A DNA stretch of 64,000 nucleotides from an uncultured Flavihumibacter sp. Its GTDB lineage: Bacteria > Bacteroidota > Bacteroidia > Chitinophagales > Chitinophagaceae. Within the stretch, counting starts at the first letter, position 1; each line of letters starts with the position of its first letter. The notes below the pieces were generated by a model that was given only the letters and a program-made list of their open reading frames with translations, had not been told where the DNA came from and ran no database searches. This document shows, piece after piece, positions 53,485-64,000 of the stretch. The DNA lies in NCBI GenBank assembly GCA_902168225.1, contig CABHOW010000106.1, forward strand, positions 1-64,000, read 5' to 3'. The translations under genes and the position numbers were made by a program.

Positions 53485-54413
53485 GTAAACTTTCAACGAT
53501 AACGGTACATGCTCCCGCAACCGTAGCAAATATGGTGTGCGGATTTGATGTATTAGGTTTTGCTGTAAATGAACCTTACGATATCATGCAATTAACCCTT
53601 GTAAATGAACCGGGTATTACTATTCATAATAAGGATAACTATAATTTACCTACAGATCCTGATAAGAATGTGGCAGGAGCTGCACTTCAAGCTTTGATGG
53701 AAGAACTTACGATACCGGTTGGTTTCGATCTTACCATTACCAAACAAATAAAGCCGGGTAGCGGTGTTGGTTCGAGTGCTGCCAGTTCAGCGGGAGCTGT
53801 TGCTGCAGCGAATTATTTATTGGGTAATATCTTTTCGCAAGAAGATTTGGTTCGATTCGCCATGAATGGAGAAAAACTAGCTTCCGGTGTAAAACATGCA
53901 GATAATATCGCACCTTGTATTTTTGGTGGTGTTACTTTAATACGATCTATTTTTCCTTTAGATATTATTTCTTTAACTGCTCCCGAATTGTTTGTTACAA
54001 TCGTTCATCCTCAAATTGAAGTACGTACATCCGATGCACGAAGTATTTTAAAACAACAGGTTTTATTAAAGGACGCAATAAGGCAGTGGGGTAATATTGC
54101 AGGATTAGTTGCAGGGCTTCAACAACAAGACTATGATCTGATCGGCAGGTCTTTGGAAGATGTTTTGATTGAGCCAGTTCGAAGTATTTTGATTCCGGGT
54201 TTCGATGAAGTAAAACAAAGATCAAAAACTGTTGGCGCTTTGGGTGGAGGAATTTCAGGCTCCGGTCCTTCTATTTTTATGTTGAGTAAAGAAAAAGAAA
54301 TAGCAAATAGCGTAGCCTCAGAAATGGAAGCCGTATATCAATCACTCCACGTAGATCATCATATTTATATTACCACCATAAACACTAACGGCGTTCGCTT
54401 CCTCGTGCCTTAG
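53481..54413 (+). CDS. thrB: Homoserine kinase
   Basis: This 310-residue GHMP kinase phosphorylates homoserine. The nucleotide-binding motif is 'IKPGSGVGSSAASSAGAVAAANYLLG', with 'HADNIAPCIFGGVTLI' and the C-terminal 'GGGISGSGPSIFMLS'. The start overlaps the thrA stop (ATGA). The last few codons coincide with a short degenerate repeat at 54402-54420, so the C-terminal residues 'RFLVP' may be repeat-derived. Confidence 0.94.
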   Translation: MSKLSTITVHAPATVANMVCGFDVLGFAVNEPYDIMQLTLVNEPGITIHNKDNYNLPTDPDKNVAGAALQALMEELTIPVGFDLTITKQIKPGSGVGSSAASSAGAVAAANYLLGNIFSQEDLVRFAMNGEKLASGVKHADNIAPCIFGGVTLIRSIFPLDIISLTAPELFVTIVHPQIEVRTSDARSILKQQVLLKDAIRQWGNIAGLVAGLQQQDYDLIGRSLEDVLIEPVRSILIPGFDEVKQRSKTVGALGGGISGSGPSIFMLSKEKEIANSVASEMEAVYQSLHVDHHIYITTINTNGVRFLVP

Positions 54414-54420
54414 TGTCTTC
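54402..54420. repeat. Short repeat tract across the thrB stop codon
   Basis: CTCGTGC, CTTAGTG and TCTTCGTGG follow each other with a period of about seven and run over the thrB stop codon into the thrB-thrC gap. The unit is degenerate, so this is the weakest of the arrays. Confidence 0.45.
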
Positions 54421-54439
54421 GTGGTTAAAAAACAATAAT

Positions 54440-55738
54440 TTGAAATATTACAGCCTACATCATTCCTCTCCTTATGTTGACTTTAAAGAAGCAGCTTTAC
54501 GCGGACAAGCTCCGGATAAAGGATTGTATTTCCCTGTAACCATACCTTCTCTTGATAGTAAATGGATTACTGATTTGCCAAAGCTCAGTAAAGCAGATAT
54601 TGGTTTCGCTATCATGCAACACTATGTTGGAGATACGATACCCGATGATGTATTATATCGGATCATAGAAGAAACCATCGATTTTGATTTTCCATTACTA
54701 CCTATCTCTTCATCCATATCATCATTTGAATTATTTCACGGGCCAACCCTTGCTTTTAAAGATGTTGGCGCTCGCTTCATGAGCAGGTGTCTCGGGTATT
54801 TTGCCGGTGATCAAAATGTAAAAACTACAGTGTTGGTGGCCACTTCAGGAGATACAGGTGGGGCAGTAGCCAATGGTTTTTTAGGAATAGAAGGAGTAGA
54901 TGTAGTTATTTTATATCCTTCTGGTAAAGTAAGTGCGGTACAAGAGTTACAGCTAACTACTTGTGGACAGAATATCACGGCTTTAGAAATAGATGGAACC
55001 TTCGATGATTGTCAGGCTTTGGTTAAGCAGGCATTTATGGATATAGATCTGCAAAAAAAACTAACCCTCACATCTGCTAATTCTATTAATATAGCTCGCT
55101 GGTTACCCCAGCAATTATATTATTTTTTTGCAGCACAAGTTTGGGCTCTTGATAAGCCTCCTGTAATTGCAGTACCAAGCGGTAATTTCGGAAACCTTTG
55201 TGCAGGATTACTGGCCTACCGCTCCGGCTTGCCGGTGAAACATTTTGTTGCTGCTTGTAATATCAATGATACCATTCCTGCTTTTTTACAAACAGGACAT
55301 TATGCGCCAAAGCCCGCTGTAGCTACTATTTCGAATGCAATGGATGTGGCAGCCCCTAGTAATTTCGTTCGCATTATGGAAATTTTTCATCAACAACTGG
55401 GCGATCTTAAAAAAATTGTGAGTGGCTATTCTGTTACTGATGATATTACTAAAAAAACGGTAGCATCGGTTTATAAAAACTATGGATATATATTAGACCC
55501 CCACGGTGCCGTGGCTTATCACGCACTTGAGCAATATCTTTCTAGTCATGTCGATGAAAAAGGGTTTATACTTGAAACAGCGCATCCTATAAAATTCCCT
55601 GAAACAGTTGAAACTATCATTGGAGAAAAAATTCCGATACCCGCGGCAGTAGCTCCCTTACTTCATAAACAAAAAAAATCGATACATGTAGCCGCTAGTT
55701 TTGACGCATTAAAAGAACTGTTATTGGATAGATACTAA
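54440..55738 (+). CDS. thrC: Threonine synthase
   Basis: This 432-residue PLP enzyme converts phosphohomoserine to threonine. The PLP Lys is in 'FHGPTLAFKDVGARFMSRCLGYF', with 'VLVATSGDTGGAVANGFLGI' and 'VPSGNFGNLCAGLLAY' typical of the family. I prefer the TTG at 54440, which gives the standard N-terminus 'MKYYSLHHSSPYVDFKEAALRG'. An in-frame GTG at 54413 would begin inside repeat-derived sequence. It is the last gene of the operon; a hairpin follows at 55743. Confidence 0.94.
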   Translation: MKYYSLHHSSPYVDFKEAALRGQAPDKGLYFPVTIPSLDSKWITDLPKLSKADIGFAIMQHYVGDTIPDDVLYRIIEETIDFDFPLLPISSSISSFELFHGPTLAFKDVGARFMSRCLGYFAGDQNVKTTVLVATSGDTGGAVANGFLGIEGVDVVILYPSGKVSAVQELQLTTCGQNITALEIDGTFDDCQALVKQAFMDIDLQKKLTLTSANSINIARWLPQQLYYFFAAQVWALDKPPVIAVPSGNFGNLCAGLLAYRSGLPVKHFVAACNINDTIPAFLQTGHYAPKPAVATISNAMDVAAPSNFVRIMEIFHQQLGDLKKIVSGYSVTDDITKKTVASVYKNYGYILDPHGAVAYHALEQYLSSHVDEKGFILETAHPIKFPETVETIIGEKIPIPAAVAPLLHKQKKSIHVAASFDALKELLLDRY

Positions 55739-55740
55739 TT

Positions 55741-55768
55741 AAAAAGGCGACCCTTTCGAGCCGCCTTT
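55741..55768 (-). terminator. Terminator between convergent thrC and katG
   Basis: AAAGGCG (55743-55749) and CGCCTTT (55762-55768) form an inverted repeat. On the minus strand it is followed by further T residues, so it best terminates katG. It may also stop the ilv-thr transcript. Confidence 0.7.
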
Positions 55769-55787
55769 ACAAATAATGAATTTTCAA

Positions 55788-58007
<2,220 letters not shown>

Positions 58008-58080
58008 TTAAGATGATAAAATATGGTACAAGATTAGGGCTTATCAATGGATAATTCAAATTGATTATCTTTATGATAAT

Positions 58081-58095
58081 ATAGATTTAATCTAT
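58081..58095. promoter_or_regulatory. OxyR-type operator overlapping the oxyR start
   Basis: ATAGATTTAATCTAT has the ATAG-N7-CTAT form of an OxyR half-site pair. It overlaps the oxyR start codon and lies in the 95-base gap to katG. A further imperfect inverted repeat, GATAAT with ATTATC (58050-58055 and 58064-58069), lies upstream. Confidence 0.7.
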
Positions 58096-59026
58096 GACTT
58101 TAACACAATTAGAATATATCGTAGCGGTAGATACCTATCGTCATTTTGCCTTAGCTGCAACCCATTGTTATGTAACCCAGCCCACTTTGAGTATGCAATT
58201 ACAAAAATTAGAAGACGCATTAGGCGTGAAGATATTTGATCGAACCAAGCAACCTGTAATACCTACAGCTATTGGTATGCGTATTATAGCACAGGCGAGG
58301 CAAATTCTGCGGGAGGCAGAAAAAATACAAATGCTGATTAATGAGGAAAAGAATATTACAACCGGAGAAATTAAGCTTGGCATCATACCCACTTTAGCAC
58401 CTTATTTATTACCGGGATTATTTAAGCAGGTGCGGGAAAAATATCCTCATTTGAATATGGTTATTAAAGAAACGATTACAGAAGAAATAATACAAGAGCT
58501 CAAACAAAATAAGCTCGACTGCGGGCTGGTGGTAACACCTTTAAAAGATACTGCTATTAATGAGTCACCTTTGTTTTATGAGGAATTATATGTGTATGTT
58601 TCAAAGAAGAATGCATTGTACAATAAGAAATATGTATTGGTAGACGATATTAATCCCGATCAGTTGTGGTTATTAGAAGAAGGACATTGTTTTAGAAGTC
58701 AGGTATTGAACCTTTGTGAATTACGCCGTACCTCCGATTTTCATTTTAATTATGCCACCGGCAATATTGAAACACTTAAACGGATGGTAGATAAATCAAA
58801 TGGTATTACTATTTTACCTGAGTTGGCAGTCGCTGAATTTTCAAAGTCACAAATGAAATTAGTAAAACAATTGAAAGAACCCCGACCCGCAAGAGAAGTT
58901 AGTTTGGTTACACATAGAGATCATATCAAAACTAAACTCATCCAAACACTTAAAGATGAGATACTAACCATCATCCCTAAACCCATGCAACAAGCGAGAG
59001 GTAAGAAAGTAGTAGAGATAGAGTGA
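58094..59026 (+). CDS. oxyR: Hydrogen-peroxide-sensing LysR regulator OxyR
   Basis: This 310-residue LysR-type activator has a winged helix at the N-terminus (about 1-60, 'LTQLEYIVAVDTYRHFALAATHCYVTQPTLSMQLQKLEDALG') and a LysR substrate domain. The peroxide-sensing cysteines occur at residues 199 and 208 in 'GHCFRSQVLNLCE', the same positions and spacing as E. coli OxyR. It is divergent from katG and probably controls it together with its own expression through the operator at 58081. Confidence 0.93.
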   Translation: MTLTQLEYIVAVDTYRHFALAATHCYVTQPTLSMQLQKLEDALGVKIFDRTKQPVIPTAIGMRIIAQARQILREAEKIQMLINEEKNITTGEIKLGIIPTLAPYLLPGLFKQVREKYPHLNMVIKETITEEIIQELKQNKLDCGLVVTPLKDTAINESPLFYEELYVYVSKKNALYNKKYVLVDDINPDQLWLLEEGHCFRSQVLNLCELRRTSDFHFNYATGNIETLKRMVDKSNGITILPELAVAEFSKSQMKLVKQLKEPRPAREVSLVTHRDHIKTKLIQTLKDEILTIIPKPMQQARGKKVVEIE

Positions 59027-59148
59027 CGAATTTTTAAAAAACTCTTTTGGATTTGTTACTATAACATTATCATTTAATTATGTAATTGTTTCGTAAACCT
59101 TATGAAATGATTAAACTTGTAAATGTAGTCCTCTGAACGTTAAAGTAT

Positions 59149-59174
59149 GGCAGTTTTGCAATGCCAAAACTACC
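59149..59174. promoter_or_regulatory. Inverted repeat just upstream of the second TonB receptor
   Basis: The arms AGTTTTG (59152-59158) and CAAAACT (59165-59171), loop CAATGC, end 6 bases before the receptor ATG. It could form a 5' hairpin that limits ribosome access or serve as an operator. Confidence 0.45.
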
Positions 59175-59177
59175 ATT

Positions 59178-61946
59178 ATGACTATATCGCAGAAAAAGCG
59201 GATCTACATTTTTGCTTTAGTAATTTCTTGTTTTTGTTTTACTTCTGTACAATCACAATCCATTAAGGGAACTGTTACCGATGCCGTAACAGGTGAAACC
59301 ATGGCAGGAGCTACCGTAACCGTGAAAGAGGTGAATAAATCGGTACTTGTTGAGCTTGATGGTAAATTCAGTATTAAAAATCTTAGCGGCGGAGATTATC
59401 ATCTTCTTATTTCAACCATTAACTATAAGCCCTTTGAACAATTAGTAAAGGTAGAAGCCAATAAAACTACCATCGTAGCTATACGCTTGGAGCCCAGTGT
59501 AAAAGACATACAATCTGTAGTAGTAAGCAGTGTGGGTGCCGGAGGAGAAAAAAATATTCGGCTACTGGAGAAAAATGCAAGTCAGGTGCTTAATATAGTA
59601 TCTGCTAAAAATATCCAACTACTCCCCGATATCACAGTTGCCAATGTACTACAAAGAGTAAGCGGGGTTACTATTGAACGGAGTGGAAGTGGAGAAGCCA
59701 GATACCCCATAATTCGTGGTATGGATAAACGATATATCAATACCTTAATTAATGGTATAAAAATTCCCAGTCCGGATAATAGTAGTCGCTTTATCCCCCT
59801 AGATCTTTTTCCTTCTGAATTACTGGAAAGATTAGAGGTTATAAAAAGCCTTACACCCTCAATGGAAGCAGACGCTATTGGCGGTACGATTAATCTGGTA
59901 ATGAAAGATGCACCGATGAAAAAACTTTTTCAAGTAAACTTCTCAACCGGGTATAATAATATCTTGAATACTAATACCTATCAAAAGTTCAGTACATCCA
60001 CTATCAACAAGCAATCGCCCGCAGAAATTAATGGGTTAACGTATGTTGCAACGCCTGCCGATTTTCCCGTTGCCCAACTCAACTACACCGATAAAGCAAC
60101 CCCCCTTAACACTACTTTTGGTATTACTTATGGAAATAGATTCGGAAAAGATAAAAAATTAGGATTCATCATTTCCGGTAGTTATCAGAATATATTTAGA
60201 GGAACTACTTCAAATTTCTTTTTACCCAACTCTCAACCCGGACTCAATAATATCCCACTCTTTTCAGATCTTCAACTGAGAAAGTATTCTATACAAAGTA
60301 GACGTATTGGTATCAATACCAAATTGGACTATGCTATAAACAGTAATAATAAAATATCACTTTCTTCTTCTTTTGTTCGGTTAGATGATTATCAAACAAG
60401 AGTAATATGGGATACGGTAGCACTCAATTCACTTATCAATAATTCTTATAGAAGCCAATGGCAGTATATCTCTATTATTAGTAATAATTTACAAGGCTTA
60501 CACAAATTATCATCTACCACTAAGATAGATTGGAACCTGGTTTATTCTGTTGCCAATAATCATATTCCCGATTTGGCGGAGTACACTTATCAATACCCAA
60601 TTGTAGCTTCTAGTTTGGCTCCGGTTAAACTGCAAAACATGACGAGGAGTTGGAGACATAACTCAGATAATGATGTAGCAGGGTACTTCAATCTTACAAG
60701 AGACTTACATTTATTAAAAAAAGATTTTGAGTTAAAAGTTGGAGGATTGATCAGACATAAAACGCGAGACAACCTCTATCATGCTTATTCTTTGAGTCCT
60801 ATTTTAAATCAAGTTTTTACTGATATAAATTCAGCAACTGTTGTATTTAATCCTGTATCAGCAGGAACTCCTACTTTAGATGGAAATAATTATTCATTTA
60901 CGGAAAATATTACCTCAGGTTATGTTCAAGGTAAATGGATACCAACAAATAGGATAGAGGTATTAGGAGGGATAAGATTTGAAAATACCAATCAAAGTTA
61001 TGTTACCTCTCTCACTAAAGATGTAGCAGCAAGATCGGGTACTATTTGGTACACTGATTTACTCCCCAGTGGACAAATAAAATATGCACTTACACAATCG
61101 CAAACGCTCCGTTTCTCTTATTATAAAGCACTGGCGAGGCCCCAATTTTCAGAATTGATTCCGGACGGGCTAAATGCTGAATTCTTTAAAGAAGTTGGTG
61201 ACCCCGTAAATCTCAAACACAGTGTTGCCGATAACTTAGACCTTCGCTATGAATATTATACCCCCGATGCGGGACAGATTTTATTGGGTGTTTTCTATAA
61301 AAACATTATTGACCCTATCGAAATATCAGCGGTTAAGCCACTCAATGTAAATAGCCTTTATTTACAACCGGTAAATATTGGCACAGCTACTAACTATGGA
61401 TTTGAAGCAGTGCTAACCAAATATTTTGGAATGTTTGGAATAACAGCAAACTATACATATACAAAATCAGCTATTACTAATGATAGCCTTATTTACTCAT
61501 CAAGAAATAGTAACGGCATCATTGTATCATCGAGGGTATCAGAAACCAGACCTTTACAAGGACAGTCTAACCATATCGGAAATCTTTCTTTAATTTATAA
61601 AAACCCACGGATAGGATTAGATGTACAGGTTGCAACGGTTTATACCGGAGAAAGAATTTCTTTTATCAGTCCTTATTTGGGTTTGAATTATTGGCAAGCT
61701 CCTACAACACAATTAGATTTTTCTTTTGAGAAAAAACTTGCTAGTCGTTTTACTTTTTACAGTAAAATAACGAATATAACGAATGCTCCCTTTGTACTAT
61801 TTCTAAAACAGCCCTATAATACTTATCTAAGTACCAGTGGATCTAGGGCATTGGCTTTACAAACAGAGCCGGACAGTAAAATAATAATCCAGAAAGATTT
61901 CTATGGTACCAATTTCTTATTCGGATTCAGATATAAATTAAAATAA
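59178..61946 (+). CDS. TonB-dependent outer-membrane receptor (possible phosphate-compound uptake)
   Basis: This 922-residue protein has a signal peptide and a carboxypeptidase-regulatory-like domain (about 28-110, 'SIKGTVTDAVTGETMAGATVTV'). The plug ('LPDITVANVLQRVSGVTIERSGSGEARYPIIRGMDKRYINTLINGIKIPSPDNSSRFIPLDLFPSELLERLEVIKSLTPSMEADAIGGTINL') is followed by a large barrel ending 'GTNFLFGFRYKLK'. The downstream lipoprotein and purple-acid-phosphatase-like gene suggest uptake of a compound released by that enzyme. That ligand assignment is inference from context only. Confidence 0.88.
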   Translation: MTISQKKRIYIFALVISCFCFTSVQSQSIKGTVTDAVTGETMAGATVTVKEVNKSVLVELDGKFSIKNLSGGDYHLLISTINYKPFEQLVKVEANKTTIVAIRLEPSVKDIQSVVVSSVGAGGEKNIRLLEKNASQVLNIVSAKNIQLLPDITVANVLQRVSGVTIERSGSGEARYPIIRGMDKRYINTLINGIKIPSPDNSSRFIPLDLFPSELLERLEVIKSLTPSMEADAIGGTINLVMKDAPMKKLFQVNFSTGYNNILNTNTYQKFSTSTINKQSPAEINGLTYVATPADFPVAQLNYTDKATPLNTTFGITYGNRFGKDKKLGFIISGSYQNIFRGTTSNFFLPNSQPGLNNIPLFSDLQLRKYSIQSRRIGINTKLDYAINSNNKISLSSSFVRLDDYQTRVIWDTVALNSLINNSYRSQWQYISIISNNLQGLHKLSSTTKIDWNLVYSVANNHIPDLAEYTYQYPIVASSLAPVKLQNMTRSWRHNSDNDVAGYFNLTRDLHLLKKDFELKVGGLIRHKTRDNLYHAYSLSPILNQVFTDINSATVVFNPVSAGTPTLDGNNYSFTENITSGYVQGKWIPTNRIEVLGGIRFENTNQSYVTSLTKDVAARSGTIWYTDLLPSGQIKYALTQSQTLRFSYYKALARPQFSELIPDGLNAEFFKEVGDPVNLKHSVADNLDLRYEYYTPDAGQILLGVFYKNIIDPIEISAVKPLNVNSLYLQPVNIGTATNYGFEAVLTKYFGMFGITANYTYTKSAITNDSLIYSSRNSNGIIVSSRVSETRPLQGQSNHIGNLSLIYKNPRIGLDVQVATVYTGERISFISPYLGLNYWQAPTTQLDFSFEKKLASRFTFYSKITNITNAPFVLFLKQPYNTYLSTSGSRALALQTEPDSKIIIQKDFYGTNFLFGFRYKLK

Positions 61947-61961
61947 ATACAACTGTTTATT

Positions 61962-63377
61962 ATGAAAAATTTTAGTTTTTTAATATTTCTTTTTGCAACA
62001 GGTCTGATCTTATCTTCTTGTAAAAAGGGGACTGATTATAAAAATCTTTGGCAAGCTGAGTTACCACCCGTAACTCCGATTAGTGAAACAACTTGTTTAT
62101 CGGGTGCTATTAAGGGTACCATGTTAGCAGGTAAAACATACACTGTTTGTGGTGATATTTTTGTTAATCAAACAGACACACTATTTATACAGCCGGGTGT
62201 TACGATCAATTTTGGTTTAAATACATCCAACGGAAATATTCCTTGCGGCTTGGGTATAAAAGGAACCTTGATTTGTGTTGGTACGAAAGATAAACCCATC
62301 TTAATTACTTTTCCGGGAGTTACGAAAACCGATACTTATGGTGCAGATCCTAATCTTGATCCTGCATTGAAAGGTAAGTGGACCGGTATCATTGGAGCTA
62401 CAACTTGTCCGCTAATGGTTATTAAGTGGACGAGAGTAGAATTCGGTGGAGCTGCTATAAGTGCCGGTATGAAAACATTTACCGGTTCTTCAAGCCCCTA
62501 TCCGCTTTACTACGCCAACCCTGCAGGTGTTTTTATTTTAGAAGATTCTTGGATTTATGGAAGTGTAGATGATCCTTTCAGAATTAATGGAGGTAAGATA
62601 AATGTAATGCGGAACACTTTTGAGAAATGTGGTTATACCGGAGGAGAAGCGATGAATGCGAAGGCAGGTACTATCGGAAATTTTGCTTACAATCTTTGCA
62701 TAGGAATGGCCACTAACGGGCCTAAGATTTCCAATATTAATGTACTTCCGGGTTTTCCGGCTTCTAATGTAGCTATATATAATAACACGATAGTTAACTG
62801 CGGATTTAGAAGAGCAGCTGCCGGAAGAGGCGGATCTATAAATTTTGAAGAAGGAGCAGGTGGGGTGGCATATAATAATATAATGGTGAACTGTAAATTC
62901 GGTTTGCGTGTTGTACAAAACCCAATTGCTGATACTGCTAATTTAAAATATGGCTACAATTGGAACTACGCCGATTCAGTAAATGTGGCGAGCCAATTTA
63001 TTCCTTCCTTATCTATAAGCACGGCCATCTCACAACCCCAAGAAACGGATATTCCAAAACCTTCTACCTATCTGCCGGCAGGTTGGACGGTAGGAGCTGT
63101 TTATACAGCACCCGCATCTATTATTGGGGCTAATAATCCCCAGTTTATTAATGGTCCGGTACCTTTACCCGCGGGGCTAAAACTAGCTGATATTTCAACA
63201 GTAGGTAGTTACAATTTTGCATTAAAGCCTGGTTCTCCTTGTGTTGGTATTGGATTCACAAACTTTAATCCAAGAACGGATGTTCCCGTTCATCCCTTAT
63301 ATGGCGCAACGGAAATTACTCCTCCCGGAAAAGATTTAGGTTGCTATCAAATTAATGGAAGAGGTAATCAACACTAA
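61962..63377 (+). CDS. Lipoprotein with right-handed parallel beta-helix
   Basis: This 471-residue protein has a lipobox Cys at residue 20 ('ILSSC'). Its beta-helical region is visible from short turns of hydrophobic strands and Asn ladders ('VAIYNNTIVNCGFRRAA', 'GGVAYNNIMVNCKFGLRV', 'NVMRNTFEKCGYTGG'). It probably lies on the cell surface or in the outer membrane and binds or processes a polymer; I see no catalytic motif. It follows the TonB receptor by 15 bases and precedes the phosphatase-like gene by about 50, so the three form one locus. Confidence 0.75.
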   Translation: MKNFSFLIFLFATGLILSSCKKGTDYKNLWQAELPPVTPISETTCLSGAIKGTMLAGKTYTVCGDIFVNQTDTLFIQPGVTINFGLNTSNGNIPCGLGIKGTLICVGTKDKPILITFPGVTKTDTYGADPNLDPALKGKWTGIIGATTCPLMVIKWTRVEFGGAAISAGMKTFTGSSSPYPLYYANPAGVFILEDSWIYGSVDDPFRINGGKINVMRNTFEKCGYTGGEAMNAKAGTIGNFAYNLCIGMATNGPKISNINVLPGFPASNVAIYNNTIVNCGFRRAAAGRGGSINFEEGAGGVAYNNIMVNCKFGLRVVQNPIADTANLKYGYNWNYADSVNVASQFIPSLSISTAISQPQETDIPKPSTYLPAGWTVGAVYTAPASIIGANNPQFINGPVPLPAGLKLADISTVGSYNFALKPGSPCVGIGFTNFNPRTDVPVHPLYGATEITPPGKDLGCYQINGRGNQH

Positions 63378-63426
63378 AAAGTTTCGATAAATAAAAGCTC
63401 TTTTATAAAACATATAAATATACAAC

Positions 63427-64000
63427 ATGAGAAAAATATTTTTTATCTGTTTCTCCCTTATTGGTTTAACAGTAAATGCACAGTTTGTAGCACCACCCTA
63501 TGTTCAGGTTGGGGATAACCCTTCTGTTAATGCACTTCATTTGCTTTGGCAAGCTAATGCAGCGGATACTATTTGGAAGGTTGAATACAATACAGGTAAG
63601 GAATGGATTAATGCAGAAGCTATTACAAAGTCGATCGTGGCTTCTAACAACGCTACAAAGATTCATTTATATGATGTGCTATTAAATAAACTCATTCCGG
63701 GTCAACGGTTTAATTATAGGGTATATAAAAATAATCAGATCACTTTTAATGCTAATGCAATAGCACCAAAGTCTGCCAATCAGCCTTACCGCTTTATAGC
63801 AGTAGGTGATTTAGGGGCAGGTACAAAAGAATCTATACAAATTGCTAAACGGATGTTTACTGAAAAACCTGATTTATTGGCAATTAGTGGAGATATCATT
63901 TATGATAATGGATTGGTATCTGAGTATAAAACAAAATTCTGGCCTATTTATAATGCAGAAACTAAAGACTCTGCTGTTGGTGTTCCACTCATGCGTTCCG
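63427..64000 (+). CDS. Purple-acid-phosphatase-like metallophosphoesterase (partial)
   Basis: This is an open frame from the ATG at 63427 to the window end, 191 codons with the C-terminus missing. It has a signal peptide ('KIFFICFSLIGLTVNA'). An N-terminal fibronectin-like domain follows (about 20-115, 'YVQVGDNPSVNALHLLWQANAADTIWKVEYNT'). The metallophosphoesterase domain then begins at 'YRFIAVGDLGAG' with the second metal motif 'LLAISGDIIYDNG'. This order is that of purple acid phosphatases. The exported enzyme would release phosphate or a phosphorylated group outside the cytoplasm, beside a TonB receptor. The substrate is unknown. Confidence 0.82.
   Translation, partial: MRKIFFICFSLIGLTVNAQFVAPPYVQVGDNPSVNALHLLWQANAADTIWKVEYNTGKEWINAEAITKSIVASNNATKIHLYDVLLNKLIPGQRFNYRVYKNNQITFNANAIAPKSANQPYRFIAVGDLGAGTKESIQIAKRMFTEKPDLLAISGDIIYDNGLVSEYKTKFWPIYNAETKDSAVGVPLMRS

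Overview
The window is AT-rich, densely coded DNA from a member of the Bacteroidota, probably the Chitinophagaceae. The evidence is the many outer-membrane and TonB-dependent proteins with carboxypeptidase-regulatory N-termini, a tiny THX ribosomal protein, a DUF4286 protein, a methionine synthase split into two genes, and TAnnTTTG-type promoter elements. The family-level placement is inference. No rRNA, tRNA, CRISPR array, transposase or prophage gene was seen. No gene-free stretch exceeds 300 bases; the longest is 13258-13549.

Layout. 1-5377 (mostly minus): an ECF sigma factor with its probable anti-sigma partner, an aldo/keto reductase, LptC, an outer-membrane protein, type III pantothenate kinase and a LON-domain protein. 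5410-11180: a surface-polysaccharide cluster of three glycosyltransferases, an O-antigen-ligase-like protein and an FkbM methyltransferase, interrupted by a MeaB-type GTPase. 11177-30315: housekeeping genes, including a Tat-exported class V aminotransferase, THX, HU, exonuclease III, a LOG-family protein, split MetH, YceI, RecR, SerC with a DUF1015 partner, an acyl-CoA synthetase and a hybrid PAS histidine kinase. 30343-36457: a probable copper/metal locus with SCO, a small Cys protein, a TonB receptor, a PepSY membrane protein and an exported DJ-1/PfpI-YHS fusion. 38238-55738: a branched-chain amino acid and threonine supercluster, leuACDB then ilvE-ilvD-dinB-ilvB-ilvN-ilvC-ilvA-thrA-thrB-thrC. 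55788-59026: katG divergent from oxyR with an OxyR-type operator between them. 59178-64000: a TonB receptor, a beta-helix lipoprotein and a purple-acid-phosphatase-like enzyme that runs off the window.

The most notable signal is in the 238-base gap between leuB and ilvE. It holds a 36-codon reading frame with 11 isoleucine codons, followed by a strong intrinsic terminator. A 7-bp antiterminator can form between the last codons of that frame and the terminator's 5' arm. This is the architecture of an ilv transcription attenuator placed in front of a ten-gene isoleucine/valine/threonine operon. A second terminator-like hairpin sits just before leuA.

A second theme is dispersed short repeats. 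Degenerate 7-bp tandem arrays, each with its own unit sequence, recur across the window. Several lie in frame inside genes (anti-sigma factor, O-antigen ligase, MetH) or at gene ends. Small GC-rich hairpins cluster at 6.8-7.6 kb, also inside genes.
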